From the NCBI GenBank assembly GCA_905250115.1, contig CAJNOI010000264.1, positions 33,477 to 97,476 on the forward strand: 64,000 nt of DNA. The letters run 5' to 3'. A program made the position numbers and the translations under genes. Source of the DNA: Adineta steineri (taxonomy: Eukaryota > Rotifera > Eurotatoria > Adinetida > Adinetidae). The notes beneath the pieces are model-generated. The model ran no database searches and was not told the DNA's origin. It saw only the letters and a program-made list of their open reading frames with translations. This document shows, one piece after another, positions 52,421-63,841 of the stretch (within the stretch, counting starts at the first letter, position 1; each line of letters opens with the position of its first letter).

Positions 52421-53512
52421 ATGTTACGAAAATATAAATTAAGATATACTATTCTATCGATATTCATTGTCTTGTTCATTTTGATATCAATATATATGGA
52501 TGTTTCATTTGACAAAATTGAAAAATATATAAAAAATCCACGTCTACATAATTTTATTCAAGGTTTATCAACAAAAATTATATATAATGATACAATAAAA
52601 AAAAATTTAAATAAATCAAAAATATATTTTATTCATATTCCACGTACAGCAAGTGATTCATTACGAACACATATGATAGGACAAACAGGATTAATCTATG
52701 ATAAAAGTACTTATCATTGTGAACAATTTCAAGACTGTTTATTATTGAATAATGAACGATATAAAAAATTTCAATCCTACTATATTATCAAAGGATTTTA
52801 TTCGTATAATGATTTAGCTAAATATAAAATTTTTGATGAAAAATCGAATATATTCATAACAATATTTCGTAATCCAATTGAACGAATTTTATCATTATAT
52901 GATTATTCTAAACACGGGTTTTTATTTCGACGTCCTTTTTTAACATTAAAACAATTTTTAACATCAGATGATCCGATAATACAATCATTTATAAATAATA
53001 GTATGACTTGGCAACTTGGTTATCATTTATTAATGAGTGAAAGACAGCATTTTATTGAACAACAAAATAATACCGATATAATTTATGATTTAGCAAAAAA
53101 TCATTTAAAATTATTTAATTATATTGCTTTTTATGAAAATTTAATGTATGATTATAATGAATTAAATTCGAAAATATTTTCAAATTTAAATCAAAATCAT
53201 TCGATGTTAGATTTCTTATTTAATATTGCAAGTTGGCTTGGATTTTTTCGTATGAGAGTATTGAAATATAATGCTCGAATTAAATATAATTTAGAAATAC
53301 AAAATATTTTAAAACAATTAACTTTTTATGATATGAAATTATATAATTTTGCTAAGAATGATATTCGACATTTGAATTTTATGACATTTGATAGTTATTT
53401 TCAAGCATCATTTATAGTTTTATTTATTTTATTTTATTTTATTGGATGTATTTTTTTACTTTATCGTTTACGATTGAAAATATTACAGAATTCTAAAATA
53501 AATTTACATTAA
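52421..53512 (+). CDS. Membrane sulfotransferase (Sulfotransfer_2 family)
   Basis: An intronless frame of 363 residues. An N-terminal signal anchor (about 10-27, TILSIFIVLFILISIYM) indicates a Golgi type II protein. PAPS-binding elements are visible: the 5' phosphosulfate loop IYFIHIPRTASDSLRTHM (about 68-85; usual form PKTxSTS) and the 3' phosphate motif ITIFRNPIERILSLYDY (about 146-162; usual form RDPxxRxxSxY). The arrangement resembles heparan sulfate 2-O-sulfotransferase and the carbohydrate sulfotransferases, which move sulfate from PAPS to glycan chains. The loop Lys is Arg, and Asp of the second motif is Asn. A second hydrophobic segment near the C-terminus (about 328-350, FIVLFILFYFIGCIFLLYRL) is not normal for the family. 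A hAT miniature element ends 100 bases upstream. Confidence 0.85.
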   Translation: MLRKYKLRYTILSIFIVLFILISIYMDVSFDKIEKYIKNPRLHNFIQGLSTKIIYNDTIKKNLNKSKIYFIHIPRTASDSLRTHMIGQTGLIYDKSTYHCEQFQDCLLLNNERYKKFQSYYIIKGFYSYNDLAKYKIFDEKSNIFITIFRNPIERILSLYDYSKHGFLFRRPFLTLKQFLTSDDPIIQSFINNSMTWQLGYHLLMSERQHFIEQQNNTDIIYDLAKNHLKLFNYIAFYENLMYDYNELNSKIFSNLNQNHSMLDFLFNIASWLGFFRMRVLKYNARIKYNLEIQNILKQLTFYDMKLYNFAKNDIRHLNFMTFDSYFQASFIVLFILFYFIGCIFLLYRLRLKILQNSKINLH

Positions 53513-54129
53513 GATATTTTTCTTATTATCAAAATGTAAGAACGTCACGCGCCTGCATTTTTGAGGATATAGATTTTAATAAAAGAAAATATTGTATGGT
53601 ATCTCATACTCGTTTCTATCTTACACAGAAGATTAATAGATTTGGAAAGTTCATCTCAAATTAGTGACATCTTTTTCAGATGTTTATTTTTCTGATCACG
53701 AAAGAAATAGGATTATAAGATTTTGATGGTTTTGTATCAAATTATAATTTAAGATTATTTTATATTAGCTTGTTTATATTAGATCATGATTTAACACGTG
53801 ATTCTATAGTAAAAAAGTTTTAATGTCTACAGCAGAGATTCTTTGAAATTATAAAGTATTTTCTCGAGAGAAGAATTACTTTAAAAAACTGGAATTTATT
53901 TGGTTAAGTTTGGAGTATATTTTTATTGGTTCACTTTCTTTTCTTTGTTTCTATTTACCTTCTACTGCTATGCATGACTCGGTTAAACTACCGTCATCAT
54001 ACATTCTTTACTACACACATCTAATAATAAATCGCCCACAAAATTTTTCATACAACTAAAGAATAGAAAGAACAAGAAAAAAAACGCGTTTACATACTTT
54101 TTACTTCAAGTGATTCAAAGACAAAAAAA
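53513..54129. other. Intergenic
   Basis: AT-rich spacer between the sulfotransferase and the MFS transporter. No gene or clear repeat. Confidence 0.35.
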
Positions 54130-55512
54130 ATGGGTGAAACAGATACAACAAATTATCGTGTATATCCATCTCGATGGATTCAGTTGATAATCTATGTTTT
54201 AGCAACATTTTCAAATGCCTTACATAGTATGACATTTTCACCAATTCAATCCGAAACATCAGAATTTTATGGTTTATCAACAATACAAGTAAATGTTTTA
54301 GCTATTATATTTCTATTTCTTTATCCTGTTGGTACAATTTTATCAATATGGTTAAATCAAAAATTTTCATTACGAACAGGAATAATAGTTGGAAGTATAT
54401 TAAATCTCGGTGCATTTATTCGTTTATTTTCTTTAATTTCACCATTAAATGGATATGCAGCTTTGATTATTGGTCAATTATTTCCAGCAATTTCAACAGC
54501 TTTATTCATGAATATAACAGCATTATTTGCAGCACGTTGGTTTGCACCTAAACAACGTGATGTTGCTACAGCTATTGGTTCAATGGCTAATCCATTAGGT
54601 AAAATTTCGAAATAAATCTAAGACAAAAAAAAATATTAATAAAATATAAATTATATAGGTTTAGCTGTTGGTTCTCTTGTTCCATCATTAATTGTTACTG
54701 ATGGATCTTCATCAACCTCATTTTTTATTCTTTTAATTGCTGAAGCTGGTTTTACATTATTAACAACATTATTAGTTCTATTTCTATTTCGATCCGAACC
54801 ACCTACACCACCTTCACCATCAGAAGAACATCGTTTACCAATTAATATTAAAAAAGATCTCATTGATCTATTAAAAAATCGTCATTATCTAATACTTCTA
54901 TTTAGTTTTTCTCTTGGTTTAGCACTTTTTAATGCAATAACGGCATTACTCTATCAAATAATTCAACCAACAGGTTATTCGAGTACTGATGCTGGAATAT
55001 TTGGTGCAATAATTATTATTGCAGGTCTTCTCAATGCATTCTTAGCAGGTATTATTATGGATCGAACACATGCATATCGACTTATATTAAAACTTTTATC
55101 AATTGGTGCTTGTGGAGCATGTATTTATTTTATTTTAATACTTCAACCGAATCAATTCTATCCATTAGCTGTTTCAATTGGTTTAATGGGTTTCTTTTTA
55201 TTACCATTATTACCTGTTGCATTTGAATGTGCTGTAGAATGTACGTATCCAATTCGTGCAGAATGGTCAACAGGTCTTTTAATGTGTGTTGGAAATGTTC
55301 TTGGTGGTATATTTATTTTTGTTCTCGGTGAACTTATTAAATCAAAACCTATTTCAAATTCTATGATTATTATTACACCAACATCTATATTCATTCTTTG
55401 TTGTTCTGTTATTAGTACTTTAGTATTATTGACTTATAATGGGCCTTATTTAAGACTTGAAGCTGAATATCGAGTTGATACTAGAACGTTTTCAGATGCT
55501 TCAGATTTGTAA
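54130..55512 (+). CDS. MFS transporter, FLVCR/SLC49-like, two exons
   Basis: Exons 54130-54598 and 54659-55512 (60-bp intron) give 440 residues. Twelve TM segments are expected, six on each side of a charged central loop (SEPPTPPSPSEEHRLPINIK). The opening YRVYPSRWIQLIIYVLATFS matches the SLC49 family start (Y-R-W--L--F----N), and the segment ALFAARWFAPKQRDVATAIG corresponds to the conserved SxWFxxxxRxxATAIxxxAN region of FLVCR and DIRC2 (SLC49A4). NPLG at the exon junction continues as GLAVGSLVPSLIV. SLC49 members carry haem, choline, ethanolamine or pyridoxine at the plasma or lysosomal membrane; the substrate here cannot be chosen. The ATG at 54130 directly precedes the cytosolic N-terminus. 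Confidence 0.85.
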
Positions 55513-55997
55513 AATAATACAATCACTGAAAATATAAATTTTTTTACAAATTAATAAAGACTTTTATCTGTAAATGTTTTATTCTGAATCATATAATCTA
55601 CCATTTCAATACTTTGTCTACAATTAAGAAACAAAAAAGGATATATTTAAATAATGCCATAGAATTCTGTTGAATCAAATAGCACTTATGATGAATATAA
55701 AATAGTTAGATGCACATGTTTAATTCTATAATTTTTATCATACAATGCCAATCGTTTGTCATGAGTTCAACATTTTGAAAATCTAAAAACTTCCATCAAT
55801 ATAATTAAGCTATCAATCAACATAGTTCTTAATCTGATAGATTAAAATATCATTGATTTATATTTATAGCGTATTATTTCAAATAAAACTAAAATAAATA
55901 TCAGTTTAGAATTACATTGATCTTAGTTAAATAATGCGAAGTTTATAAATTAACTGAAAGACATAAATCATTGGATTGTATAACGTATATTGGTAAA
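55513..55997. other. Intergenic
   Basis: AT-rich spacer with no gene or repeat seen. It contains the probable MFS polyadenylation signal (AATAAAG at 55554) and the Kelch gene promoter. Confidence 0.35.
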
Positions 55998-57339
55998 ATG
56001 AAACAAAATTTTTTAGTAACGATTGTTATTATAATGTGAGTAAATCTTTCTTTTTGAATAGTGAGCGATATATGTAGTAAACTATTTGTTATTTGAATAT
56101 AGATGCTGTATTTCCAAGATTTCAGGTAAAAAGAATTTTTTTTTTATTACAGATACTGTGTTCGATTTACTTCCATCTGAATGTTTTATATTACAGAATA
56201 AAACTAGAAGATTATTCTCTAAAATATCTATGAATATCATTACGTATTTATAAGATAGTGTTTCGAATTTTTAAATAATATTTAACACTATTGCAGTACA
56301 AGTGATGCATTTAGACTATAATTGAATATGTTTCACATTTTCTCTAGGATGGACAACTACTGAGAGTATGAAAAATGCACGATGGGCACACACAGCAACA
56401 GTGTTAACAAACGGAAAAGTATTAGTTGCTGGTGGAACCAGTAATATTGGTGTTCTAAATAATGTTGAATTATATGATCTACCAACAAGAATGTGGACAA
56501 CTACTAATAATATGAATAGTAGACGATATTATCATACAGCAACTGTATTAGCTAATGGACAAGTATTAGTTACTGGTGGAACTAATGGTAATACTTTAAT
56601 GAGTACTGAATTATATGATCCATTAACAGGAATATGGACAATCGCTGGAAATATGAATATTGGACGATTTGAACATACAGCAACTGTATTACCTAATGGA
56701 AAAGTATTAGTTACTGGAGGATACAGTAATAATGGTAATATTTTAAATAGTTCTGAATTATATGATCCATCAACACGAACATGGACAATTACTGGTAGTA
56801 TGAATATTCGACGATATTATCATTCAGCATCGATGTTAATGAATGGAAAAGTATTAGTTACTGGTGGATATGTTAATAATATTGCGTTAAGTATGTCCGA
56901 ACTATATGATCCATTAACTCAAACATGGACAATTATTAATAATATGAATAATGCACGTTATTATCATAAAGCATCTATATTAATAGATGGACAAGTATTA
57001 ATTACAGGTGGTTTTAATAATAACTATCTAAATAGTGCTGAATTGTATGATCCATTAACAGGAACTTGGTCAATAACTGGAAATATGAATTATGCACGTA
57101 TGACTCACACAGTATCTATACTAAGAAATGGAACAATTATAGTTACTGGTGGATATAATAGTAGTGGTCAATTAAATAGTGCTGAGTTCTATAATCCAAC
57201 AACAAGACAATGGACAATAACTAATTTCATGAATGATAAACGATATTATCATACAGCATCCGTATTAATAGAAGGAAATGTTTTAGTTACTGGTGGACGT
57301 GATAATGTAAATAGTACAGAAGTATTATTTATAAGTTAA
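55998..57339 (+). CDS. Secreted Kelch-repeat protein (six to seven blades), three exons
   Basis: Exons 55998-56035, 56103-56125 and 56348-57339 give 350 residues. The first two exons code for a signal peptide (MKQNFLVTIVIIICCISKIS). The main exon contains about seven near-identical Kelch units of 46-49 residues with the pattern MN--RYYHTATVL-NGKVLV then TGG----G-LNS-ELYDP-T--W (for example RRYYHTATVLANGQVLVTGG and RMTHTVSILRNGTIIVTGGY). Such units fold into a beta-propeller of the galactose-oxidase/Kelch type, most likely a binding domain outside the cell. The repeats are far more alike than in usual Kelch proteins, suggesting recent internal duplication. Similar repeats occur in bacterial proteins, and large families are known in bdelloids, so a foreign origin is possible. 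The partner is unknown. Confidence 0.85.
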
Positions 57340-58155
57340 AAATAATCTTATTCTAATAAAACTTTCTTTACAATGTACATTAGTCGTAAAAAAAGTGAAT
57401 ATTAACAGAAATTCGCTAAATAAATTTGATCTATGATATAAAAGAGTATTCATCCTTCATAATTCGAATTACTAGTTTATAACAAGAATAAATTTTTGAT
57501 GTCATTTACTTATACTTTCATTGATAACTAGTTTATTATCTCATGATAGTATCATAACCTTCGACATTAAAAGCATCTCTGTAGAATTAGTTTTTTCTAT
57601 GTAATAAATAATGAAAAATTTCATTTGAATACAAACGAGCATAATATTAAAACGTATTATGATGATGTATTTTTTCTAAATCATATTTAATGTAAAAATG
57701 AATAATTTTGAATACTAAGAAAGCATTTGAGTGAAAGGTGATAAAGTATATTTTATATTCTGTTAACGAAAATTAGATGAGCAATATTTTATGTTATGAC
57801 GTCAATGATACGCATGATTTTGTTAGATTATTATACATATTTATTCATATGAATTAGAAAAAAGATTCGTTTTGATATTACTCATTTACCTGATGTATAA
57901 TAACTATGATGATACGAATATGAGCTGAGCTTATAACTAAAATAATACTGCGTAATTAACACGAATCAAGATAAAAAATTATAGGTATGTGTGTAGGCTG
58001 AATCGTATTTTTTTGATCAAGATTGAATAATTTTTTTTTCTTTTCTGCTTACGTCCGAATATCAAAGGTTCGTATATATATATATAGATAGCAAAATACG
58101 TTTTTTATTCATTAATCGAAACGCAATAAACTTATTTATCTATCAATAATTCAAC
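57340..58155. other. Intergenic
   Basis: No gene is seen. Near 58072-58087 a run of TATATATATATATAGATAG lies about 75 bases before the next start codon and may hold its TATA box. Confidence 0.35.
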
Positions 58156-58460
58156 ATGTACGGTGGTTATGGTTATGGTAATAATATGAATATGAATATG
58201 AATGCAGAATTAAGATCTGATATGTGGATTCAACAAAATATTCCTGGTGGATTAAACAGTAAATATTAACAATTCCTTTATTCTATTATAAAAAAATTCT
58301 TATTATGATTTATTTTAATATAGGTCCTCTTGGTGAACGATTAGATAATATGATGGGTGGAAATTCAAATCCAACATACGGTCAAATATATGGTGGTGCA
58401 CCAGGAGTTGGTGGTTACGGTGGCGGATATGGTCGTGGATATGGTTATTCATATTATTGA
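58156..58460 (+). CDS. Small Gly/Tyr/Asn/Met-rich protein, two exons
   Basis: Exons 58156-58258 and 58324-58460 (65-bp intron) give 79 residues: MYGGYGYGNNMNMNMNAELR, a middle helix-like part with WIQQNIPGGLNS and GPLGERLDNMMGG, then a Gly-Tyr tail GVGGYGGGYGRGYGYSYY. No signal peptide and no known domain. Gly/Tyr-rich tails occur in RNA-binding, cuticular and structural proteins and often phase separate; the Met-Asn repeat is unusual. The intact splice phases and a possible TATA box upstream argue for a real gene, function unknown. Confidence 0.65.
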
Positions 58461-58907
58461 TAATTTCAGCGATTTCCTTTCAAATGATACAATATACTAA
58501 TAAATAATTTTTTTTCATATTAATAAAAATAAAAATTTCAATAATACTTGAAAAAAGCATACATTATTTATTTTTATGAATTATCATCAATTTTTTTCCT
58601 ACAATTTTCGTAATATTGAGAAGAAAGTTTGAGAAAAAAAACAATACGAATAATAGCCAATAATTAAAACGAGATGTTTTAGAAATTGTGAATACAAAAC
58701 ATAAGATATTTTTTATTTTTTATACTCGTAATTTTTTTTGATTGAGAATATTATACTATTCAGGTAAGTTTACGTCAAATGAAATACGATATGACATTAG
58801 AAAAGTAGGATATGATTGGTAAAATAATAATCGTATTTTTATTATAAAATCAAAAGAAAAATATCTAATGACATTATATGGTAATTATTAATTACGTCAA
58901 ATATATT
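58461..58907. other. Intergenic between convergent genes
   Basis: AT-rich 3' flanks of the Gly/Tyr and MLLE genes. No gene or repeat is seen. Confidence 0.35.
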
Positions 58908-59150
58908 TTATGGTTCACAAGATTTAATTTCAGTTGCTACTTCATCAATTCGAGCATTGAGCATATCATTTGATTCCATTAAACGACATATTTCATCATT
59001 ATCCAATTCGAGTAGTGCTCCAGTAACTTTACTTGTTAAATCAGGTTCTTTGACTCTTTGTAAGACAAGAGGAAAGAGTTTGTTGCCTAGAAATCCTTTT
59101 TGTTCTTCAATTGTTGATAGAGATGCAAGGTTAGCGGACAACGACGACAT
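58908..59150 (-). CDS. Stand-alone PABC/MLLE domain protein, 80 residues
   Basis: The whole protein is one MLLE domain, the peptide-binding C-terminal module of poly(A)-binding protein and of UBR5. It contains EEQKGFLGNKLFPLVLQRV (compare QKQMLGERLFPLIQ in PABP), then TSKVTGALLELDNDEICRLM (compare [20 protein letters not shown]), and ESNDMLNARIDEVATEIKSC (compare ESPESLRSKVDEAVAVLQ). MLLE domains bind PAM2 peptides of Paip, eRF3 and Tob, linking translation and deadenylation. No RNA-recognition motif is encoded upstream, and the ATG at 59150 starts just before the fold, so it looks like a free MLLE that could compete with PABP for PAM2 partners. The key Met of KITGMLLE is Ala here. It is intronless; a retroposed fragment is possible, but the frame is intact. 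Confidence 0.85.
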   Translation of the reverse strand: MSSLSANLASLSTIEEQKGFLGNKLFPLVLQRVKEPDLTSKVTGALLELDNDEICRLMESNDMLNARIDEVATEIKSCEP

Positions 59151-59720
59151 ACTATTTTCGCTCGTGATGATGTTATGAATACAATAAATGAATTTCTCTT
59201 TTCTCTCATGCTGACATCGTGTCTTTTTAACAGAACGAAATTTTTAAACGCATACAAAATACACATGTTTATATCTTGAAAAAGTATTTTTTTTCTCAAT
59301 AGAAACTCAGTTAAATATATTTTATATTCGATTTCTATACTAATTGAATAAGTCTGATAATGTTTCGATAATTAAGTCGCAACCACATCCACACCATAGT
59401 ATACGATATTTTATATATCACCATTTTTTTCTCTTTCCTTCTTCGTTCTTTACAATAAAAATAAACATTACCTTAGAGTAGCACATGGCAAAAAAAACCT
59501 TGATAAAATCAATGTATTCTCATACATATGAAAATTTGATTTTATACGCATTGTAACATTTTATTTGCCAGTTTTCTTCTTGTTTGTCATTATAATGCAC
59601 TACACATTGAATTTACATAGAAATATCGAGCATATTAAATAATATACTTACAAAAAATGACAACATAAATTATTAGATTATTAATTAACTAATTGTAACT
59701 CAGAGAAATAAAATTTATAA
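59151..59720. other. Intergenic
   Basis: Upstream of the MLLE gene and downstream of the membrane protein gene. CGCAACCACATCCACACCATAG near 59380 is a half telomere-like remnant. No gene is seen. Confidence 0.35.
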
Positions 59721-60806
59721 TTATACAAAATCTAAAAAAGTATGAAGTCTTTGGTTAACTGAATTTTGAAAGACTCCAATATATGTTGAAGTATCTCGTG
59801 TATTAAATTCATTTGACATTGTATAAATATAATTTTCACTATAATATAAATATTGAGAATAATTATATAATGTTGAAAGTAATATTGGATATGTAGCAAG
59901 GCCGAATGCAATAATATACGAGAAACCTGCAATTGGACGGTATGCTCCCGGAAAATACTTAGGTAGCAGAACAATTACATTCTCCGATTCTGGAAAATTT
60001 TGGAATAATACTCCTGTAGAAATAAATATAGTCGAAAGAAGAGCAAAATAGACAATACTAAAATGGATATAGGCAAACACCATTGGCAGAACATGTGTTA
60101 ATAAATAAGGCAAAATTAAGGCACCAATAAAAACAAATGTAATTATAGATGAGAACAAACCAAGATGGAACGCAAACCATTGCCAATTTGTTGCTGGTAT
60201 CCATGTTTTCCTATTTTCTAATAGTGCTATTAATTTAATAATAAAAACAGTAAAAAAACCAGCATATGATACAAATATATAATTGTATATTCTGTAGCCA
60301 AATGCATTATAACAATTCCATGTAGTTGCATATTCAGCTGACATACACGATGATTGAATATGACAATACCATATACCATGTCCACATAATGGAAGACATT
60401 GAAACACAAAGTCAAAAACATCAAAATCTACCTTTCCTCTCAGTCGATCACGTAACTCTTGTGACTTTTCTGATTGTTCAAGTCCGCGAAATATCAACGA
60501 AAATAGTGTTCCCCGATGATCTCTTTCAATCTTCTCTGCAGTACGTAATACCTCAAGAGACGTTCTTCTAAGTGTCTCCTTATGAAACGATAATACCCAA
60601 CGAATAAAAGCAATTTCTGTTGTTGTTAAGAATACGTGGTATCGAAATAAGTTCCATAAACGTAGAAATAGTTGCATTCCTATAAGTTGCAAAACCATTA
60701 TCCAATATGGCTGAATAGTCATGTGGTCTTGCGGGAGTGTATATAATAATGGATTGGCATTTTGATATTGTATTGATATAGAACCAGCTGTACCGTTTGA
60801 ATACAT
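59721..60806 (-). CDS. Orphan multi-pass membrane protein, 361 residues
   Basis: An intronless frame starting at ATG. After a 30-residue lumenal-type start with an N-glycosylation site (SNGT), hydrophobic segments are seen at about 33-57 (WIMVLQLIGMQLFLRLWNLF), 170-195, 207-235, 240-262, and 290-312. Between the first and second is a long charged helical region (ETLRRTSLEVLRTAEKIERD) followed by a Cys-rich loop (QCLPLCGHGIWYCHIQSSC). I do not recognise a family. The layout of five to six segments with a large first loop suggests a channel, receptor or lipid-handling protein; none can be chosen. The coherent composition and clean ATG support a real gene. Confidence 0.7.
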   Translation of the reverse strand: MYSNGTAGSISIQYQNANPLLYTLPQDHMTIQPYWIMVLQLIGMQLFLRLWNLFRYHVFLTTTEIAFIRWVLSFHKETLRRTSLEVLRTAEKIERDHRGTLFSLIFRGLEQSEKSQELRDRLRGKVDFDVFDFVFQCLPLCGHGIWYCHIQSSCMSAEYATTWNCYNAFGYRIYNYIFVSYAGFFTVFIIKLIALLENRKTWIPATNWQWFAFHLGLFSSIITFVFIGALILPYLLTHVLPMVFAYIHFSIVYFALLSTIFISTGVLFQNFPESENVIVLLPKYFPGAYRPIAGFSYIIAFGLATYPILLSTLYNYSQYLYYSENYIYTMSNEFNTRDTSTYIGVFQNSVNQRLHTFLDFV

Positions 60807-62119
60807 TATTATATGTTACTTTTTCAGATAATTTACTAACATCAATGTTTGCGATGAATTCAAAAAAGATTTCTTGTCAATTAAAAAATAATTTTAGCGT
60901 ATCTTAAGTGTTTACGAAGCGTTTTTAAGGGTTTCGATTTCGTTGCATAAATAGTTCGGTAGTGCGCCTTTTTTTATACAGTGTAGTGACAGAGATAATA
61001 ATTTTATTCAAGGAAAATATCTGTTTTCATAAACAATATTTTAATAAATAACTATGTGTTTTGCTTGTGTGTTACAAACTATTAAATTAAATGATGTTGT
61101 AACGATAACACTAGTCATATTTACAAGCAAAATATATAGAAAAAAAAATAGCGTATCAGATTTATCTTGCATGGTGAATTATTTTATGCTTTTAATTTTT
61201 TTTTTCGCTCATCGAGATACCACATAAATTACTTCTACTTATTTTTGAGGATTTTTCTCGATATATTTAAACATTCTGTTGACAAGGATGAAATACAATT
61301 TTATGTAATAATCAAAAAACAAATTAGATAAATCATCAGTACGATTATGAATAATGGTAATCATATTTTTGTATATAAAATGAATAAAAGAATATCTATT
61401 ACTTATTTTATTTATTTTTTGTTCTATTCATCTCTTCGATTTAATAAAAATCTTCAAACGCTAGTTGAAAAGGTGTAATATCATAAACTTGGATCGATTT
61501 GATTTTTTTTCTTGTCATTTGTTTGATCATGGATGAATTGCAATCAATCGATTTTCTTTTTTTTTCTTTTCAAAGAACCAAATTATGTAAATAATGATCA
61601 TAAATCCAATAGCATCTATTTTACCTTAATAAAAAAAAGTGCACGTAAAGCTGTTTTATAACCAAGTTTTTCTTTCTAATAAAGAACCGATCAAAGAGTG
61701 CATTGTTTTAGAATATATATATATTGCATTGCATAATAAATCTTTTTCAACCTTTTCTATATGTTTTTTTCCTCATAGATAGATAAAGGAAAGAATAAGT
61801 GATATATATAAACTATTGTTTTCATATTTCAGTGTAAGTCAATTTTTTTTTCAATTGAATTTACGAAATAATCCTATTGTTTCGAAACTTGATAATAAAT
61901 TCTGATGTTTTATAAATAAACAGAGTGAGTATTGGTATGAAGCTCTCAAAAAATGAATTTCTATATCTCTGTCAGAAATTGATGTTGGACAATTATATTT
62001 TCGTCATTTATCAAATCAGTATATGATTTTCGCTGCTGTTAGAATAAAAATTATTTCTAAACTATCTTAGAAATCTCGAATTTGTAATTTATTATTGAAT
62101 TAGATTTAATTTAAAAAAA
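60807..62119. other. Intergenic between divergent genes
   Basis: 1.3 kb of very AT-rich sequence with long T runs. No gene or clear repeat. It should hold promoters for the orphan membrane protein (leftward) and the antiporter (rightward). Confidence 0.35.
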
Positions 62120-63841
62120 ATGGTTACATTATTTGAAAATCCTCATGAATCAGCATTGGCAATGTTTTTATTACAAGTATTTATTACATTAATTGTATGT
62201 AAAATTCTTGCTAAACTCTTATCATTTATTGGTCAACCACAAGTTATTGGACAAATCATTGCTGGAATTATTTTTGGTCCATCAATACTTGGTAAATAGA
62301 ATTATATACATATAAATTAGTAAATTTTTTTATTTATTTATTTTAGGTTATGCTAAAGGATGGTCATCTGCTATATGGCCTGCATCAACATTGAAAATTT
62401 TTCAATTAATAGCAAATTTAGGTTTAATATTTTTCATGTTTTTTCTTGGATTAGAACTTGATTTAAATCAAATAAAAGCAAATTGGAAAGTAACAATTCC
62501 TGTTGCATGTGTCAGTATAATTGTACCTGGTATGTAGAAATTTAAAAGAAAATAATCGTATGATAGTTTTGTTTTTTTCAAGTGGGTATTGGTTGTGCTG
62601 TTGCTTTATGGTTTTATGAATTAAATGATGGAATAGTAGCAAGTAAAACAGCTTTTATTTTATTTATTGGTAAGAAAAATGATTTATTCTTTTCTAAATA
62701 TATTGAATTTAATTTCAATTAAAGCTTCTGGTTTTGGCTTTTCTGCATTTCCTGTATTAGCAACATTATTGAATTCGATGAATTTACTTAATGAACCAAT
62801 TGGTATTCAAACAATATGTTTAGCTGCAGTTGAAGATATTGTTGTTTGGGTTGTTTTAGCTGTTGCTAGTGCTTTTTCATCAGGTGGTTCGGCTCTTCAA
62901 GGTCTTTATACATTATTATTAACATTAGCATTTATAGCAATAATGATATTTATAATACGACCAATATTTAATCGTATTCATGGTTTTTATCTACAACGTC
63001 ATGATGATTGTAATGTTTATATTGTTGTTGGTTGTTTTTTATTACTTTTAATTGCATCATTTACAACTGAAGTTATGGGTAAAAGGATTTTCGTTTTTTA
63101 GAAAAAAAAAAAAATAATAATTTTAATAGGTATTCATGCATTTTTCGGAGCATTTATTGCTGGTCTTTGTATACCACGAAAAGGTGAATTAGTTGAATTT
63201 TTATCAATACGTATTGAATTACTTATTGTTGAATTTTTCTTACCGTAAATAAATTTTTAATAGATTTACGAAATAAATAATTTTATTTTTATTTTAGTCT
63301 TTATTTTGCGAATAGTGGTTTGAAAACACGTTTAAATCTTTTAAATACTGGTCGATCATGGTGGACATTAGCTATACTTATTATTTTAGCTTCAGTATCC
63401 AAAATAATCCCAGTAACAATCGCAACAAAAATATGTGCAAGAAAATCTTGGTATTATTGTGCATCAATGGGTGTTTTAATGAATACACGTGGTATTGTTC
63501 AATTAGTTGTTTTAAATATTGGTGTACAACTTAAAGTTATATCACCTGTTATATTTGCCATGTTTGTTTTAATGGCAACTATTTTAACACTTTTAACTTC
63601 ACCAATTTTATCATTTCTTTATAAACGTGATTCGGATCCGAAGATTTTAGAAGAATCTAAAACTGCATATGATTTACATATGGTTTTAGAAGGAGAAAAT
63701 AATCTAAATAGACCTTCAATTGATAAAAATGATCTATCAAATGCAACAATAACAGCTATTGTAGAAACGAAGAGATTATCAACATCATCAAATAATGAAA
63801 ATGGACAACGAAGAAAATCTTCTCGAATGACTTTATTTTAA
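62120..63841 (+). CDS. CPA2-family cation/proton antiporter (KefB/Kha1-like), six exons
   Basis: Exons 62120-62291, 62347-62529, 62583-62669, 62725-63078, 63130-63244 and 63298-63841 give 484 residues. The Na_H_exchanger core is evident: IGQPQVIGQIIAGIIFGPSI (TM2), LGLIFFMFFLGLELDLNQIK, the SAFPVLATLLNSMNLLN helix, CLAAVEDIVVWVVLAVASAF at about 180-199, GIHAFFGAFIAGLCIPRKGE, LPLYFANSGLKTRL, and SMGVLMNTRGIVQLVVLNIG. The core ion-site pair is Glu-Asp (VEDIV) where KefC has Gln-Asp, Kha1/CHX Asn-Asp and NhaA-type Asp-Asp. A 75-residue Ser/Asn-rich cytosolic tail ends it. It should exchange K+ or Na+ for protons across an endomembrane or the plasma membrane. KefB/Kha1-type members are typical of bacteria, fungi and plants rather than animals, so horizontal origin is likely, with later intron gain (introns 51-55 bp). 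Confidence 0.9.
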
